Below, in pieces: positions 1 to 8,575 of a stretch of 64,000 nucleotides of DNA; positions within the stretch are counted from its first letter, which is position 1, and the number at the start of each line of letters is the position of its first letter. The notes beneath the pieces are model-generated. The model was not told the origin of the DNA. It saw nothing but the letters and a program-made list of their open reading frames with translations, and made no database searches. A program made the translations under genes and the position numbers. Source of the DNA: Acidobacteriota bacterium (GTDB lineage: Bacteria; Acidobacteriota; Terriglobia; UBA7540); contig CADDZE010000001.1 in NCBI GenBank assembly GCA_902812465.1, forward strand, positions 1 through 64,000, in the 5' to 3' direction.

Positions 1-54
1 CAGCGCCACCTTGGCCTTGAACTTCGGGCTGTACTGCTTGCGCGTTGTCGTCAT
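1..54 (-). CDS. Transposase OrfA, N-terminal fragment (IS3 family type), partial
   Basis: The 18 visible residues, MTTTRKQYSPKFKAKVAL, match the usual beginning of IS3-family OrfA proteins, where a short basic segment with the pattern YSPEFK leads into the helix-turn-helix that binds the terminal repeats. In that family OrfA is joined to the DDE integrase OrfB by programmed frameshifting. Nothing beyond residue 18 can be seen, so it is unknown whether the element is intact. The ATG is at 52-54 on the complement. Confidence 0.6.
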   Translation of the reverse strand, partial: MTTTRKQYSPKFKAKVAL

Positions 55-120
55 CGCCGCTCCTGCGTTTACGACTGCGCCAGATTCTAACTTATTGGGT
101 GGTCTGAAATCCTGGGACCA
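1..120 (-). mobile_element. Left end of an IS3-family-type insertion sequence, cut by the window edge
   Basis: The first 120 bases look like the left end of an insertion sequence read leftwards. They hold the first 18 codons of an OrfA-like transposase, preceded by about 65 bases of leader. On the minus strand the leader begins at position 120 with TGGTCCCAGGATTTCAGACC, and IS3-family elements typically end in TG. The boundary fits because the neighbouring ATPase reading frame runs up to this point and then stops making sense. The right end and the target duplication lie outside the window, so the family and the exact end are inferred. Confidence 0.55.
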
Positions 121-596
121 CTATAAACTCCTCCGCCAGAAAAAAGGGGGGCAAACCGCCCCGCAGAAAACGGTGCCACAAGTCACGGCGCTTGAAATCT
201 TCCAAGTCCGCCAGACCCATGGGCGTGAGCCACAGGTCGCGCTTGCGCCCGGCAAGGGTGTCCCTGAACTTGGCCGAGGCGCCGAGCGTCGAGGCCTGTA
301 GCCAGGATTCGCAATTGTGGATAATGATCTGCCGCGATTTTCAGCAGCTCGGAAGGGTTGGGAAGCCGGTGGATTTCGTCCAGCACAATCCGGCGGCCTT
401 CGAGGCCGTCGAGAAACCCCTGGGCGTCTTCCATCATCCGCCGCACGCGCGGCAGTTCGCAGTCGAAATACTCGGTGTTGGGCAGCGTTTGGGACAGGCA
501 GGTCTTCCCGGCGCGCCGCACGCCCGCCAGCCAGACGACGGTCCGTTCGCGCCAAGCCTGCTCAATCCGCTGAAGCCAAAAGTGCCTCTGTACCAT
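121..596 (-). pseudogene. AAA+ ATPase of the DUF4143/AAA_14 type, frameshifted and truncated
   Basis: The N-terminus is a clear P-loop ATPase: Walker A GVRRAGKT at residues 25-32 and a Walker B-like RIVLDEIHRL at about 69-78, as in the AAA_14 ATPases that carry a C-terminal DUF4143 domain. After LRILATG (near position 300) the frame breaks. The next frame continues the same family (TLGASAKFRDTLAGRKRDLW, then LADLEDFKRRDLWHRF). A second shift in the C/T-rich run near 135-150 restores the sense of LAEEF just before the insertion-sequence end at 120. Family members are about 400 residues long, so more than half is missing. It is probably non-functional. Its usual role is uncertain, though such genes are often seen in accessory or toxin-like islands. 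Confidence 0.75.
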
Positions 597-702
597 ATGC
601 AGTCACACTTGCATATAGTGGCACTTAATGCAAGCAGATCACCGTTTGGCGCCGCGAGGGAGCAACCCGCGCCCGCGCGGGGCTCATCAACCCGGCCAGC
701 GC

Positions 703-1438
703 CTACAGCCCGTAAGGCGCATCTACACGCTCGTCGATTTCCTCTTCCTAACTTTTCGCAACCGACGCCCTTTGTATCGAGGCATTTCTGAGCGATGGCC
801 GCGCGCTCGCTTGCGGTAGGCGGCGGAATCGGAGTTGTCTCCACCAACGGCGTGAAGAACCCAAGGCGGCGTCACCCTGAACCGTGAGGAGCTCGCGGGG
901 ATAAGACCAAACAGGCCTCGAACTGAGTACGCCTAGTAGATAACGGCCGTCTCGAGGGATGAAGTATATCGTGTTAGTAACGTGCGTCGTCCGCGTGTCC
1001 AGGGCAAACCGCTGCTCCTTTGCGATATCAGGAAAGACCATCTTCGGTTTGTTGAACGCCTCGTGGTAGCCGCAGGGTCGCAGTTCCCACCAGTGGTTAC
1101 CCTTGTCCCATCGCTGCTCCAGCTCCCTCTTTCACCGTTTTAGGCGCGGAGATTCCGGGATACCGTTAAATGTCAATGCCGGCAGGGGTTACGATCAGCC
1201 AGCGGTCCTTTTTCTCGATTCGCTAGCACCGGATATCCTTGCCTACAACCAAGGGCTTGATGATCTCCTCCCTCTTTCTGTCGACGGCCATCAACTCTAC
1301 CCGCTTCGCCTCATTGCTAGGCCCCGCACTGGCAGCCAGAGGGCCAGCAGCATCTCCTTCAGCGGGATATTCATCGCCGGAAACGAGTGAATATCCACGA
1401 CTCAGAGCTTTTCGGCTGGGTGCTGCTGCACTACCCAT
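703..1438 (-). pseudogene. Remnant of an Eco57I/TaqI-type restriction-modification methylase, C-terminal specificity region
   Basis: Fragments in shifting frames on the minus strand align in order with the C-terminal target-recognition region of Eco57I-like restriction-methylases. From 5' to 3' they are: AVDRKREEIIKPLVVGKDIR (ends near 1223), an in-frame stop, RIEKKDRWLIVTPAGIDI, then after a shift HWWELRPCGYHEAFNKPK and MVFPDIAKEQRFALDT (about 1100-990), NTIYFIPRDGRYLLGVLSS, and in another frame PIPPPTASERAAIAQKC. The natural end, EEEIDERVDAPYGL, has its stop at 703-705. At least one stop and three frame changes show that the gene is dead. The catalytic methylase half is not in the window. 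The upstream limit of 1438 is approximate. Confidence 0.7.
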
Positions 1439-1679
1439 CCGCCTCCCCTAACCTGGGCGCGTCAGAAATTACTCGCTCCAGCGCCTTGCGGCGCGTCGCC
1501 GGGTCGGGGGATTTCGGCGCGAAAGGTCTTTCACCCGTTCGCCAGGCACACCGCAGCGGGAGGCGGCCTAGAGTGAACGAACTCCGAGCCCATTCAATGG
1601 CGCATGGGCTAGGTTGACTACAGCGGGTCGGGAATCACGGGGCAGGGTGGTCAAAGTATGTTAACTTTCTCTGGGGAAA
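1439..1679. other. Intergenic stretch, possibly more of the decayed accessory region
   Basis: No credible intact gene is seen here. On the minus strand at about 1437-1553 one frame reads PFAPKSPDPATRRKALERVI, which looks protein-like and may be a further scrap of the same decayed locus, but I cannot assign it to a family. Confidence 0.3.
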
Positions 1680-2033
1680 ATGGGTTACGTCTCATCGTTG
1701 CCGCGTTACGTGGCTGCGGCCGTCGCGATACTGGCGGCCCTGGTTGTTGTCTGTGGCGGACACAAGGCGGGAAACCAAAGTGAGAAGCGGCATTCGGTAA
1801 CCTTGACCTGGGCGCCAAGCAGGTCGGGAGCGGCCGGATACAATGTCTATCGGTCCGATAGCCCTCAAGGACCTTGCGCCAAACTTAATCATTCTCTCGT
1901 GACGACAGCCCACTACGAGGACCAGACTGTGCGAGCTGGCCGACAATACTGGTACGTGGTGACGGCGGTCGACTCCCGGGGCGTGGAAAGCCAGCCGTCG
2001 AACCAGGTTCATGTGTCCATCCCTTCTCCTTGA
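1680..2033 (+). CDS. Exported single fibronectin type III domain protein
   Basis: A 117-residue protein with an N-terminal hydrophobic segment (about residues 9-26, ending VVVCGG), which is either a signal peptide or a lipoprotein-like anchor. It is followed by one fibronectin type III fold (about 38-113). Typical FN3 landmarks are visible: LTWAPSRSGAAGYNVYRSDS at the first strands, YEDQTVRAGRQYWYVVTAVD near the end and a closing SNQVHVSIP. FN3 modules mediate protein or polysaccharide contacts at the cell surface, and no catalytic residues are present. It stands alone, before the radical SAM gene on the same strand. The ATG is preceded by a weak GGGG-containing site. The fold assignment is firm, but the role is unknown. 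Confidence 0.75.
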   Translation: MGYVSSLPRYVAAAVAILAALVVVCGGHKAGNQSEKRHSVTLTWAPSRSGAAGYNVYRSDSPQGPCAKLNHSLVTTAHYEDQTVRAGRQYWYVVTAVDSRGVESQPSNQVHVSIPSP

Positions 2034-2166
2034 CCGGTGCGGCGCGAAGCCGGCTCTGCGTTTCCTCGCCCTCTGGCGAACCGGCTGCGAAGGCCGCTAG
2101 CCGACACTCCGCCGCGATTTGCGGTATGCTAGGCAAGAAGCCGCTGAGACGACGGCTCCTGCTGCC

Positions 2167-3192
2167 ATGAAATACTCCTACATTGGCCGCTGCATGCTCA
2201 AGCAGATTGCTCACGGTTTCAAACTGCCTTACATGGTGATGTTTGAGACCACGTTGATGTGCAACATGTTCTGCGAGTACTGCATCTTCGGCGAGGAAGG
2301 CAAGTTCAACGACCTGAGCAGCCGGGCGGCGCGGGAGCGCATCTTCCGACGTATTGACGAGTTCTGCGACCTCGGAATCTTCGCCCTGAGTTTCTCTGGT
2401 GGCGAGCCGTTGCTGAATCCGCATACCTGCGACTACATCGCTTACGCGGCCGACCGTGGCTTGTGGACCTCGATGCCCACTAACGGGTTGCTCCTCCGCA
2501 AGTACGCGGACGGCGTGGCCCGCCTGGATATGCTCGAAGTCTCTATCGATTCCCTCGACCCCAACCGCTTTGCCAAGCGGCGCGGGCTGAATGGCCTCCC
2601 GAAAATACTGGATAACCTCGAATTTGTATTGGCCAAGCGGCGGCCCTTCACCACGCAGATCAATGCCGCGGTCAACCTGGAAAATTTGGATGACCTGCCG
2701 GCACTGGCCGAGTTCTGCCGCCAGCGCGACCTGGTTTTGCACCCCGAAGCGGTCCACAACGTGATGCGCGGCGGCGAGCTGTTGCCGGATTGCGAGCTGC
2801 ACGGCGCCGAGATTGACAAGGTGGAGATGAGCCTTCGTGAGCTGCGAGCGCAGTACCCCCGGAATGTAAGGTTCTATACGCATTACTATGAGTTCTACCG
2901 GCAGGGTGGCTTCGGCCCCAAGTTCCCCTGCCGTCACCCCTCGAAGCTCATCTCCATGAAGCCCGACGGGTCCATCCACCTGCCCTGCGCCTTCAAGACC
3001 CTCCACCAATCGCAAGCGCCTTTGCGGGAGATTTTGGCCTCGGAGGCTGCCCGCCGCCTCATTGCCCAAGAGGAAACGCTGTGGGACTTCTGCAGAGGCT
3101 GCAAGATCGGCTGCCCTTACGAAGTCAGCGCTTTCACCAACAGCCCTATGCTGGCGTTCGAGTCGGCGCTGGATTTCCTGAAGCTGGCGTGA
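2167..3192 (+). CDS. Radical SAM protein with C-terminal cysteine-rich (SPASM-like) region
   Basis: A radical S-adenosylmethionine enzyme. The cluster-binding motif C-x3-C-x2-C is at residues 32-39 (CNMFCEYC), and the SAM-contact motif SGGEPLL is near 77-83. The C-terminal third has five further cysteines (in FPCRHP, LPCAFK and CRGCKIGCPYE), the layout of an auxiliary iron-sulfur domain as in SPASM or twitch enzymes. The substrate cannot be read from the sequence, and no peptide precursor gene is seen next to it. I chose ATG 2167 (341 residues) because an upstream TTG at 2119 only adds a low-complexity tail. Tetrapyrrole, peptide or lipid modification are all possible. Confidence 0.85.
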   Translation: MKYSYIGRCMLKQIAHGFKLPYMVMFETTLMCNMFCEYCIFGEEGKFNDLSSRAARERIFRRIDEFCDLGIFALSFSGGEPLLNPHTCDYIAYAADRGLWTSMPTNGLLLRKYADGVARLDMLEVSIDSLDPNRFAKRRGLNGLPKILDNLEFVLAKRRPFTTQINAAVNLENLDDLPALAEFCRQRDLVLHPEAVHNVMRGGELLPDCELHGAEIDKVEMSLRELRAQYPRNVRFYTHYYEFYRQGGFGPKFPCRHPSKLISMKPDGSIHLPCAFKTLHQSQAPLREILASEAARRLIAQEETLWDFCRGCKIGCPYEVSAFTNSPMLAFESALDFLKLA

Positions 3193-3359
3193 CCCGCTGG
3201 CCGCGCCTGACGCGTCTGCAATCTGAAATCGCAGCCGTTGCGGCCACACTCAGCCCGGGCCATGGGAGAGAATCGGCTGCCGGAGGCCACGGGGGCGGCT
3301 TAGTATCTATAACGCCTTGGCTTATGAGCTAGATACGCTTCCCCCCTCCTTCGATTGGT

Positions 3360-3713
3360 TTACCTTTTCAAACCGGCATCAACGAGTTTCTGATTGTTTG
3401 GGGCATCGCGCCCTTCTGTGTGGAGCTGCGCGGTTGTAGGCTGAATCTCAAAGCGGCTACGGGGGTATTTGCGGGCGATGCGTTCGAGGCCCCACAGCGC
3501 GTTGTCCGACCCTTCGTCCTTAAGCTCCTGAAAGGATTTCGTGTTGGTGCTGTGGCAGCGAGGACAGGGCATCCAAGGACGGCCCAGAATCAGCGTCTTC
3601 TCGCCTTCCGAGTAAAAGATCGAGTTCAGCGCATCGTGTGAACTCTGCATCATGCAGTTGTAACAGACGAACCAGTACTGCCTGTTTCTCCGCCAGAGTC
3701 CCAAGAACCCCAT
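3360..3713 (-). CDS. Small zinc-ribbon-like hypothetical protein
   Basis: A 117-residue protein of unknown function. It has two Cys pairs, CYNC (residues 17-20) and CPRC (50-53), spaced as in a zinc ribbon. The region between them is hydrophobic and aromatic, and the C-terminal half is polar. No signal peptide or membrane segment is obvious. It is flanked by non-coding gaps of about 170 and 200 bases, so it is probably a single-gene unit. The paired cysteines support a real protein rather than a chance frame. It could be a nucleic-acid-binding or scaffold protein, but nothing in the context says which. Confidence 0.55.
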   Translation of the reverse strand: MGFLGLWRRNRQYWFVCYNCMMQSSHDALNSIFYSEGEKTLILGRPWMPCPRCHSTNTKSFQELKDEGSDNALWGLERIARKYPRSRFEIQPTTAQLHTEGRDAPNNQKLVDAGLKR

Positions 3714-3921
3714 CAGTAATCCCTCGCTCGTGGCACGCTGTTTTCATCCACTCATTTTCCCCATCCGGGCGGCCTGTTTCAAGACGGCGCCCTTGCCGAA
3801 TTCTAGACTTGCGCCCGGCGGCTTTGTGTAGTTCCATATACGCAGCCCGTACGAGGGGGCCGAACGATGCCCTGGTGTGGGGGGCTGGCGTCGGTGTTTG
3901 GGCAAAAAAGAGGGAGGACAC

Positions 3922-4323
3922 ATGGAGCGACGTAGGAAGAAAGTCTTAGCGATTTTGATGGGTTTGGTGATATCCAGTCTGAGCCATGGACAGCTCTCGA
4001 TCGCCGCCGCACTGCAGCCCGCCATAGCTCAAGCCGAAACTCGTTCCTTCACGGGCGAAATCATGGACGGCGCCTGCGCCGCGATGGGCGGGCACGAGGC
4101 TATGATGAAGGGTGAGGGTGCCAACAGCGCGAAGGAGTGCACGGACAAGTGCGTTCAGGGGGGTAGCAAATACGTCCTTTACGATGCGGGCAGCAAAACC
4201 ACTTACCAGCTCGATGACCAAGCCAAACCTAAGGAGTTCTCCGGTCAGAAAGTGAAGGTGACGGGAACTTACGACGAGGCCAGCAAGACTATCCACGTGA
4301 AAAAAATCGAAGCCGCATCATAG
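3922..4323 (+). CDS. Exported small protein resembling the DUF5818 type
   Basis: A 133-residue secreted protein. A basic N-terminus (MERRRKKV) leads into a hydrophobic signal segment ending near AIAQAE. The mature part begins TGEIMDGACAAMGG and contains KECTDKCV and a C-terminal beta-rich stretch with GQKVKVTGTYDEASKTIHVK. This is the architecture of small, OB-fold-like exported proteins common in Acidobacteriota (DUF5818-like, from memory). The three cysteines CAAMG, KECTD and DKCV may form a disulfide or metal site. A strong GGGAGG ribosome site lies about 7 bases before ATG 3922. It stands alone, and the function is unknown. Confidence 0.65.
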   Translation: MERRRKKVLAILMGLVISSLSHGQLSIAAALQPAIAQAETRSFTGEIMDGACAAMGGHEAMMKGEGANSAKECTDKCVQGGSKYVLYDAGSKTTYQLDDQAKPKEFSGQKVKVTGTYDEASKTIHVKKIEAAS

Positions 4324-4451
4324 CGGCTGACGAGCCGCGGAATCTGCTGTAAGGCAAGCGTTGGCGTGCTTGGCCAGCGGGTACTTTATGGTCTTTCCAG
4401 AGGGTTGAAGGCTGTGAGGACCCGCCGGTGACCCACACTTTCAGGGCTGTA

Positions 4452-5459
4452 CTAACGAGCGGACGGTTCCGGGCTTACAGCCCAGCGGTTCCGGCGCACA
4501 AAGTCTTCTACCAAGCCAACGTCACCCGCACTACAAAGGAGGATGCGGCAAAGGGTCCCGGCGCGAGTGAGGCGGGGGTCGTGCCGGGCGGCGGAAACGA
4601 AGAGGGTGCGCGACTCTTTCTTGCGGCCTTCGCGCCACAACGCCAGAGCTTGCAGGGCGATCGCCGGAAGGGAGTCCGGCTGGCTGTTCAGAGCCAGGGC
4701 GCACTCCGCCAGGCACGCTTCGTCATCGTGACGCTTCCAGAGGATGAGTGCCATCAGCCGGTGGCCTTCGGCGGCTTCGGGGTGCAGGGCAATGATGGAC
4801 TGGGCTTCTTGTTCGGCCTGCTGGGCATCGCCGCGCTGCAGCTTGATGATGCCGAGCTGCTCACGGGCAGCGAGGAAATCGGGCGCATCCTGCTTCACGT
4901 GTTCAAGGAGCTGAGTGGCGCGGCCGGGCTGGCCGGCTTCGAGCAGAAGCACCGCCAGCCGGTAGCTGCTCTGCCAGTCTCGAGGGTTCAGGCTCACCGC
5001 CTTTTCCAGCAATGGCCGGGCTTCTGCGCCGCGGCCCCGCTCGAGCAAGAGCCCGGCTAGCAAGGAACAAGCTTCGGACGAATCTGGGGCGAGCCTAACG
5101 GCCTCGCGATACTCCTGCTCCGCCTCCTGCAAGCGGTCTTGCGAGCGGCGGATAGCGCCCAGCCCGAGGTGGGCTGCGGCGCTCCCTGCATCTAGTTCGA
5201 GGGCAGTCTTGAATTCGAGTTCGGCTTTATCCTGTTCCCCTTGGCTTAGGTAAGCCTGACCAAGCCGAACGTGGGCCGCGGCGGCTTGGAAGGGCGTCGC
5301 CGCCTGGCGGGCAGCGTTTTGAGCGCGCGAGATCGAGTCTTGAGTAGCCAGCGGCTGAGGAAGCAGCCCAAGGTGCAGGAGGATGCATAGCCCCCAGACC
5401 GAAGGCAGGGTCAACGCACGCCAGCGGGGATAGCGCGGTTGTGTGCGAAGCTGGTCCAT
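4452..5459 (-). CDS. Exported tetratricopeptide-repeat protein
   Basis: A 335-residue protein with an N-terminal hydrophobic segment (about residues 17-36, signal peptide or anchor) followed by at least five TPR units (for example AHVRLGQAYLSQGEQDKAEL and AHLGLGAIRRSQDRLQEAEQ). TPR arrays are protein-interaction scaffolds, and no enzymatic domain is present. I start it at the ATG ending at 5459, seven bases after the smpB stop. A longer in-frame start at 5516 would overlap smpB. The gene therefore follows smpB closely and is probably co-transcribed with it. Its partner is not evident. Confidence 0.8.
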   Translation of the reverse strand: MDQLRTQPRYPRWRALTLPSVWGLCILLHLGLLPQPLATQDSISRAQNAARQAATPFQAAAAHVRLGQAYLSQGEQDKAELEFKTALELDAGSAAAHLGLGAIRRSQDRLQEAEQEYREAVRLAPDSSEACSLLAGLLLERGRGAEARPLLEKAVSLNPRDWQSSYRLAVLLLEAGQPGRATQLLEHVKQDAPDFLAAREQLGIIKLQRGDAQQAEQEAQSIIALHPEAAEGHRLMALILWKRHDDEACLAECALALNSQPDSLPAIALQALALWREGRKKESRTLFVSAARHDPRLTRAGTLCRILLCSAGDVGLVEDFVRRNRWAVSPEPSAR

Positions 5460-5466
5460 AATGCTG

Positions 5467-5952
5467 TCATGAGCGTCCGCGGCGGCGGTGTTCCCGAATG
5501 TCCTGCTGGATCTCACGTTCGATTGTGCGGCGCCGGATAGTCTCCCGCCGGTTCCACACGGTCTTGCCTTTGGCTAGAGCGATTTCGCACTTGATCAGGT
5601 TGTTCTTCAGATAAAGGCGCGTGGGCACCAGAGTCAAGCCTTTTTCCTGGGTTCGGCCCGCTAGCTTATCAATCTCTTGGCGGCGCAGCAGGAGCCTCCG
5701 CTCGCGCAGTGGGTCGGGATTGAAGTAGCTCCCGGCCGAGTAGCCGCCAATGTGGCAATCCACAAGCCAGACCTCCCCGTTCTTCACGACCGCATAACTG
5801 TCCTTCAGGTTGGCGCGGCCTTCGCGGATAGATTTCACCTCGGTGCCCGTCAGCTCGATGCCGGCTTCGAATTTCTCGAGTAGATGATAGAAATGGGGTG
5901 CGGCCCGGTTGACAGCGAAGTTCTGCATGCGAGGCTTGGGAGACGTTGCCAT
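5467..5952 (-). CDS. smpB: SsrA-binding protein SmpB
   Basis: SmpB binds tmRNA and brings it to stalled ribosomes for trans-translation. The sequence has the family hallmarks: NRAAPHFYHLLEKFEAGIEL at the N-terminus, TEVKSIREGRANLKDSYA, the GGYSAGSYFNPDPLRERRLL block, LTLVPTRLYLKNNLIKCEIA and a basic C-terminal tail EIQQDIREHRRRGRS that enters the decoding centre. With the ATG at 5952 the length is 161, normal for the family. A GTG at 5976 would add eight residues. It is followed by the TPR gene. The ssrA RNA gene itself is not seen in the window. Confidence 0.95.
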   Translation of the reverse strand: MATSPKPRMQNFAVNRAAPHFYHLLEKFEAGIELTGTEVKSIREGRANLKDSYAVVKNGEVWLVDCHIGGYSAGSYFNPDPLRERRLLLRRQEIDKLAGRTQEKGLTLVPTRLYLKNNLIKCEIALAKGKTVWNRRETIRRRTIEREIQQDIREHRRRGRS

Positions 5953-6011
5953 CCTTGCCGTAGCGGCGATCTGCACGCGGCGGATCGCTCTTCATGTTAG
6001 CACGCACACAT

Positions 6012-7547
6012 TCACCGGCTAGCAGGCAAGCGGCCGTAAAGCGCGGTGAATTCCGCTAGCCGCGCACACTTGGCCTCAGTGAGCAATTCGCGGTGGAAGC
6101 GCCAGCGCCAGTTGCCATGCGGCCGCCCAGGCGTGTTCATGCGAGCCTCGCTGCCTAGGTCGAGGACGTCCTGCAGGGGCGCGATCGCCGTGTCGGCCAC
6201 GGACGCCCAGGCGGCGCGAATGAGCGTCCAGTTCATTTCCCGGCCGTCGGTAGCCAGATAGGCGCGCGCAAAAGCCCTCTCGCGCTCGAACTGCTCACGC
6301 GTCAGGGTGGTACCCGCACCGTCGCTGTTCCACCAACCGAGCGTAGTGTCGTTATCATGTGTGCCGGTATAGACGACGAGGTTGTAATGATAATGGTGAG
6401 GCATGAAGTTGGGAGACTGGAAGGTGCCGCCGAAAGCAAACTGCAGCACCGCCATGCCCGGGAATCCGAGGCGCTCCCGCAGGGCTTCTACTTCCGGCGT
6501 GATCAGCCCCAAGGTCTCCGCCACAATCGCTACCTCGCCGAGGGCCTCGCGGACAGCGCGGAACAGGGCCTCCCCGGGTCCCGGCTTCCACTCGCCGTGC
6601 ATCGCGTGGGTGGCGTCGCCCGGCACCTCCCAGTAAGACTCGAAACCGCGAAAGTGGTCCAGGCGCAGGATATCGACGCGTTCGAGCATGGTGCGCAGGC
6701 GGTCGATCCACCACTGGTAGCCGGTTTCCGCCAGCACGGGCCAGCGGTAGAGCGGATTTCCCCAGAGCTGGCCTGTGGGGCTGAAGTAATCGGGGGGAAC
6801 GCCGCTCATGACCGTCATTCGCCCTTGAGCGTCAAGGTGGAAGAGCTCGCGGCGCGACCACGCATCGGCCGAATCGTGAGCGGCGAAGATGGGTACGTCC
6901 CCCATGATACGAATCTGGCGTGCGTGGCAGTAGGCACGCAGCCGGTTCCACTGCCTCCAGAACTCGTACTGCCAGTACTTCTGGCACTCCACCCGCGGCC
7001 GGTACTGGTCGGCCAGACGGGCGAGGTCCGCGGCGGCACCGGCAGCCAGCTCGCGTGGCCACTCGTACCACGGAGCGCCCCCTTGCAATTCCTTCAGCGT
7101 CATAAACACCGAATAAGCGTCGAGCCAGTGAGTATTATTCCGGCAGAACTGCTCGAAGGCACGGCGCTGTTCGGCCGATGCGTCCGCCTGAAAGGTTTCG
7201 AAAGCGCGGCGCAGCAAAGGCAGCTTTAGCTGGCGAGCCCGAACATAGTCGGCCGTTCCCTCCGGGAGGGAAGCGACACGCTCCAGCTCAGCCCGCGCAA
7301 GAATCCCCTCTTCTGCCAGGCGTTCGAGGCTGATCAGCAGGGGGTTGCCGGCGAAGACGGAGAAGGATTGATAAGGCGAATCGCCCCAGCCGGTGGGCCC
7401 GAGCGGAAGAACCTGCCAGATGCTCTGCCGCGCGGAAGCCAAAAAATCAACAAAGCGATACGCTTCGGGCCCGAGATCGCCCACCCCGAAGCGGCCGGGA
7501 AGGGAGGTAATGTGGAGAAGGATGCCGCTGGCGCGAGGCAGTCTCAT
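6012..7547 (-). CDS. malQ: 4-alpha-glucanotransferase (amylomaltase, GH77)
   Basis: This enzyme transfers alpha-1,4-glucan segments between maltodextrins in cytoplasmic glycogen or maltose metabolism. The 511-residue length and all GH77 motifs fit: the N-terminal SGILLHITSLPGRFGVGDLG, the nucleophile Asp297 in ILRLDHFRGF, acid/base Glu344 in VAETLGL and the third carboxylate Asp398 in YTGTHDNDTT. These match Asp293, Glu340 and Asp395 of the Thermus enzyme. WGNPLYRW and the 250s-loop region are present. It lies alone, about 60 bases before smpB on the same strand, with no glycogen genes alongside. Confidence 0.95.
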   Translation of the reverse strand: MRLPRASGILLHITSLPGRFGVGDLGPEAYRFVDFLASARQSIWQVLPLGPTGWGDSPYQSFSVFAGNPLLISLERLAEEGILARAELERVASLPEGTADYVRARQLKLPLLRRAFETFQADASAEQRRAFEQFCRNNTHWLDAYSVFMTLKELQGGAPWYEWPRELAAGAAADLARLADQYRPRVECQKYWQYEFWRQWNRLRAYCHARQIRIMGDVPIFAAHDSADAWSRRELFHLDAQGRMTVMSGVPPDYFSPTGQLWGNPLYRWPVLAETGYQWWIDRLRTMLERVDILRLDHFRGFESYWEVPGDATHAMHGEWKPGPGEALFRAVREALGEVAIVAETLGLITPEVEALRERLGFPGMAVLQFAFGGTFQSPNFMPHHYHYNLVVYTGTHDNDTTLGWWNSDGAGTTLTREQFERERAFARAYLATDGREMNWTLIRAAWASVADTAIAPLQDVLDLGSEARMNTPGRPHGNWRWRFHRELLTEAKCARLAEFTALYGRLPASR

Positions 7548-7697
7548 CCCAGCATGTTACGATCATTCCCTCGCCAGAGACAAGGATCGCGGACTCGTCC
7601 CCGATCGCGCGCCGTAGCGCGCGGCGAGCTCGGTAGAGGGTGGAAAACGCGCGTTCCTCTCCCTCCGGGGCTTGGGGTCGGCCGCCGCTCGGAGCAG

Positions 7698-8462
7698 CTA
7701 TTTGACGGGGGGCAGATCGAGCTGCTTGTGAATAGCGTAGAGGACGAGCTCGAGGCGGTCCGACACGCCGAGCTTGTCGAAAATGGAGCGCAGGTGGTTC
7801 TTAACGGTCTGTTCGCTGATCGAGAGGTGCCGTCCGATGTCACGGTTGCGCCAGCCTTGCACCAGCGCGCTGACAATCGCTTTCTCGCGCTTGGTCAGGG
7901 TGTCCGCCGGGCGAGCACCGGTGGCAGCGCTATCTTCCAGCAATTTTGCCAGGTGAGCCACGTGGCGTTTCGGGAGCCAGACCTCGCCCGCAGAAACCTT
8001 GCGGACACATTTGACGAACAGCGCAGGATCGGCTGACTTGAGGATCACGCCGGAAGCCCCAGACCTGGTGAACTCCACGGCGGCGTCATCGGAGACGCTG
8101 GAAGCAGTCACGACGACCTTGGCGGAACGGTTGGCGCGTCGCACCCCCACAACAAACTCCTGCGGCCTCTCCGCCAGCATCTCCGACTGGACAAAGAGGA
8201 CCTCGGGGCGAAACTGGGCGGAGAGGCGCAAGGCGGCTGAGCAGTCGTCGGTGTGGGCCACCACCCGGAGGTCGTCCTCGACGTCGAGCAGCCTTTTGAG
8301 GCCGATGCGGAAGATAGCCTCGCTATCCGCGATCAGTACCTTGATCTTTTCTTTCCCATCTTGGCCTGAACTCAGGGTCCGCTTCCGCCCGCCATGCCGC
8401 AGTCTTGTGGGAAGCTGAAGAACCTGCCCGCAGGGTGGCGGTGATTTTACATCGCGGTCCAT
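7698..8462 (-). CDS. LuxR/NarL-type response regulator with atypical receiver domain
   Basis: A 254-residue regulator with a receiver domain at about residues 40-160 and a LuxR-type helix-turn-helix at about 188-250 (TLTKREKAIVSALVQGWRNR, then ISEQTVKNHLRSIFDKLGV). The receiver keeps the first acidic pocket residue (Asp46 in LIADSE), the switch Thr119 and Lys142. The phospho-accepting Asp expected in RPEVLFVQ is Gln92, so classical phosphotransfer is unlikely. About 40 residues of low-complexity sequence precede the receiver. The ATG at 8462 is chosen because a further upstream extension overlaps the PilZ gene. No histidine kinase is adjacent. Being next to a PilZ protein suggests c-di-GMP-linked control, but this is an inference. 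Confidence 0.85.
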   Translation of the reverse strand: MDRDVKSPPPCGQVLQLPTRLRHGGRKRTLSSGQDGKEKIKVLIADSEAIFRIGLKRLLDVEDDLRVVAHTDDCSAALRLSAQFRPEVLFVQSEMLAERPQEFVVGVRRANRSAKVVVTASSVSDDAAVEFTRSGASGVILKSADPALFVKCVRKVSAGEVWLPKRHVAHLAKLLEDSAATGARPADTLTKREKAIVSALVQGWRNRDIGRHLSISEQTVKNHLRSIFDKLGVSDRLELVLYAIHKQLDLPPVK

Positions 8463-8575
8463 GAAAGTTCTCGTTGGCGCCTGGTGGCGGCTGCCTGCTT
8501 CACTTCTCTGCGGCGCGGAAAACCGCCAGGGCGAGCCTGAGCTGGACGAGCTAGCGGACATGCGAGGGGCCACCG

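Noticed and set aside
1885-3249. Long open frame on the minus strand opposite the radical SAM gene (454 codons)
   Set aside because: It is antisense to a gene with complete radical SAM motifs, has repetitive low-complexity composition and no recognisable domain. GC-rich DNA often leaves such frames open.
4323-4338. Six-base-stem GC-rich hairpin after the DUF5818-like gene
   Set aside because: It has no T-run, is short and overlaps the stop codon region, so it is not strong enough to call a terminator.
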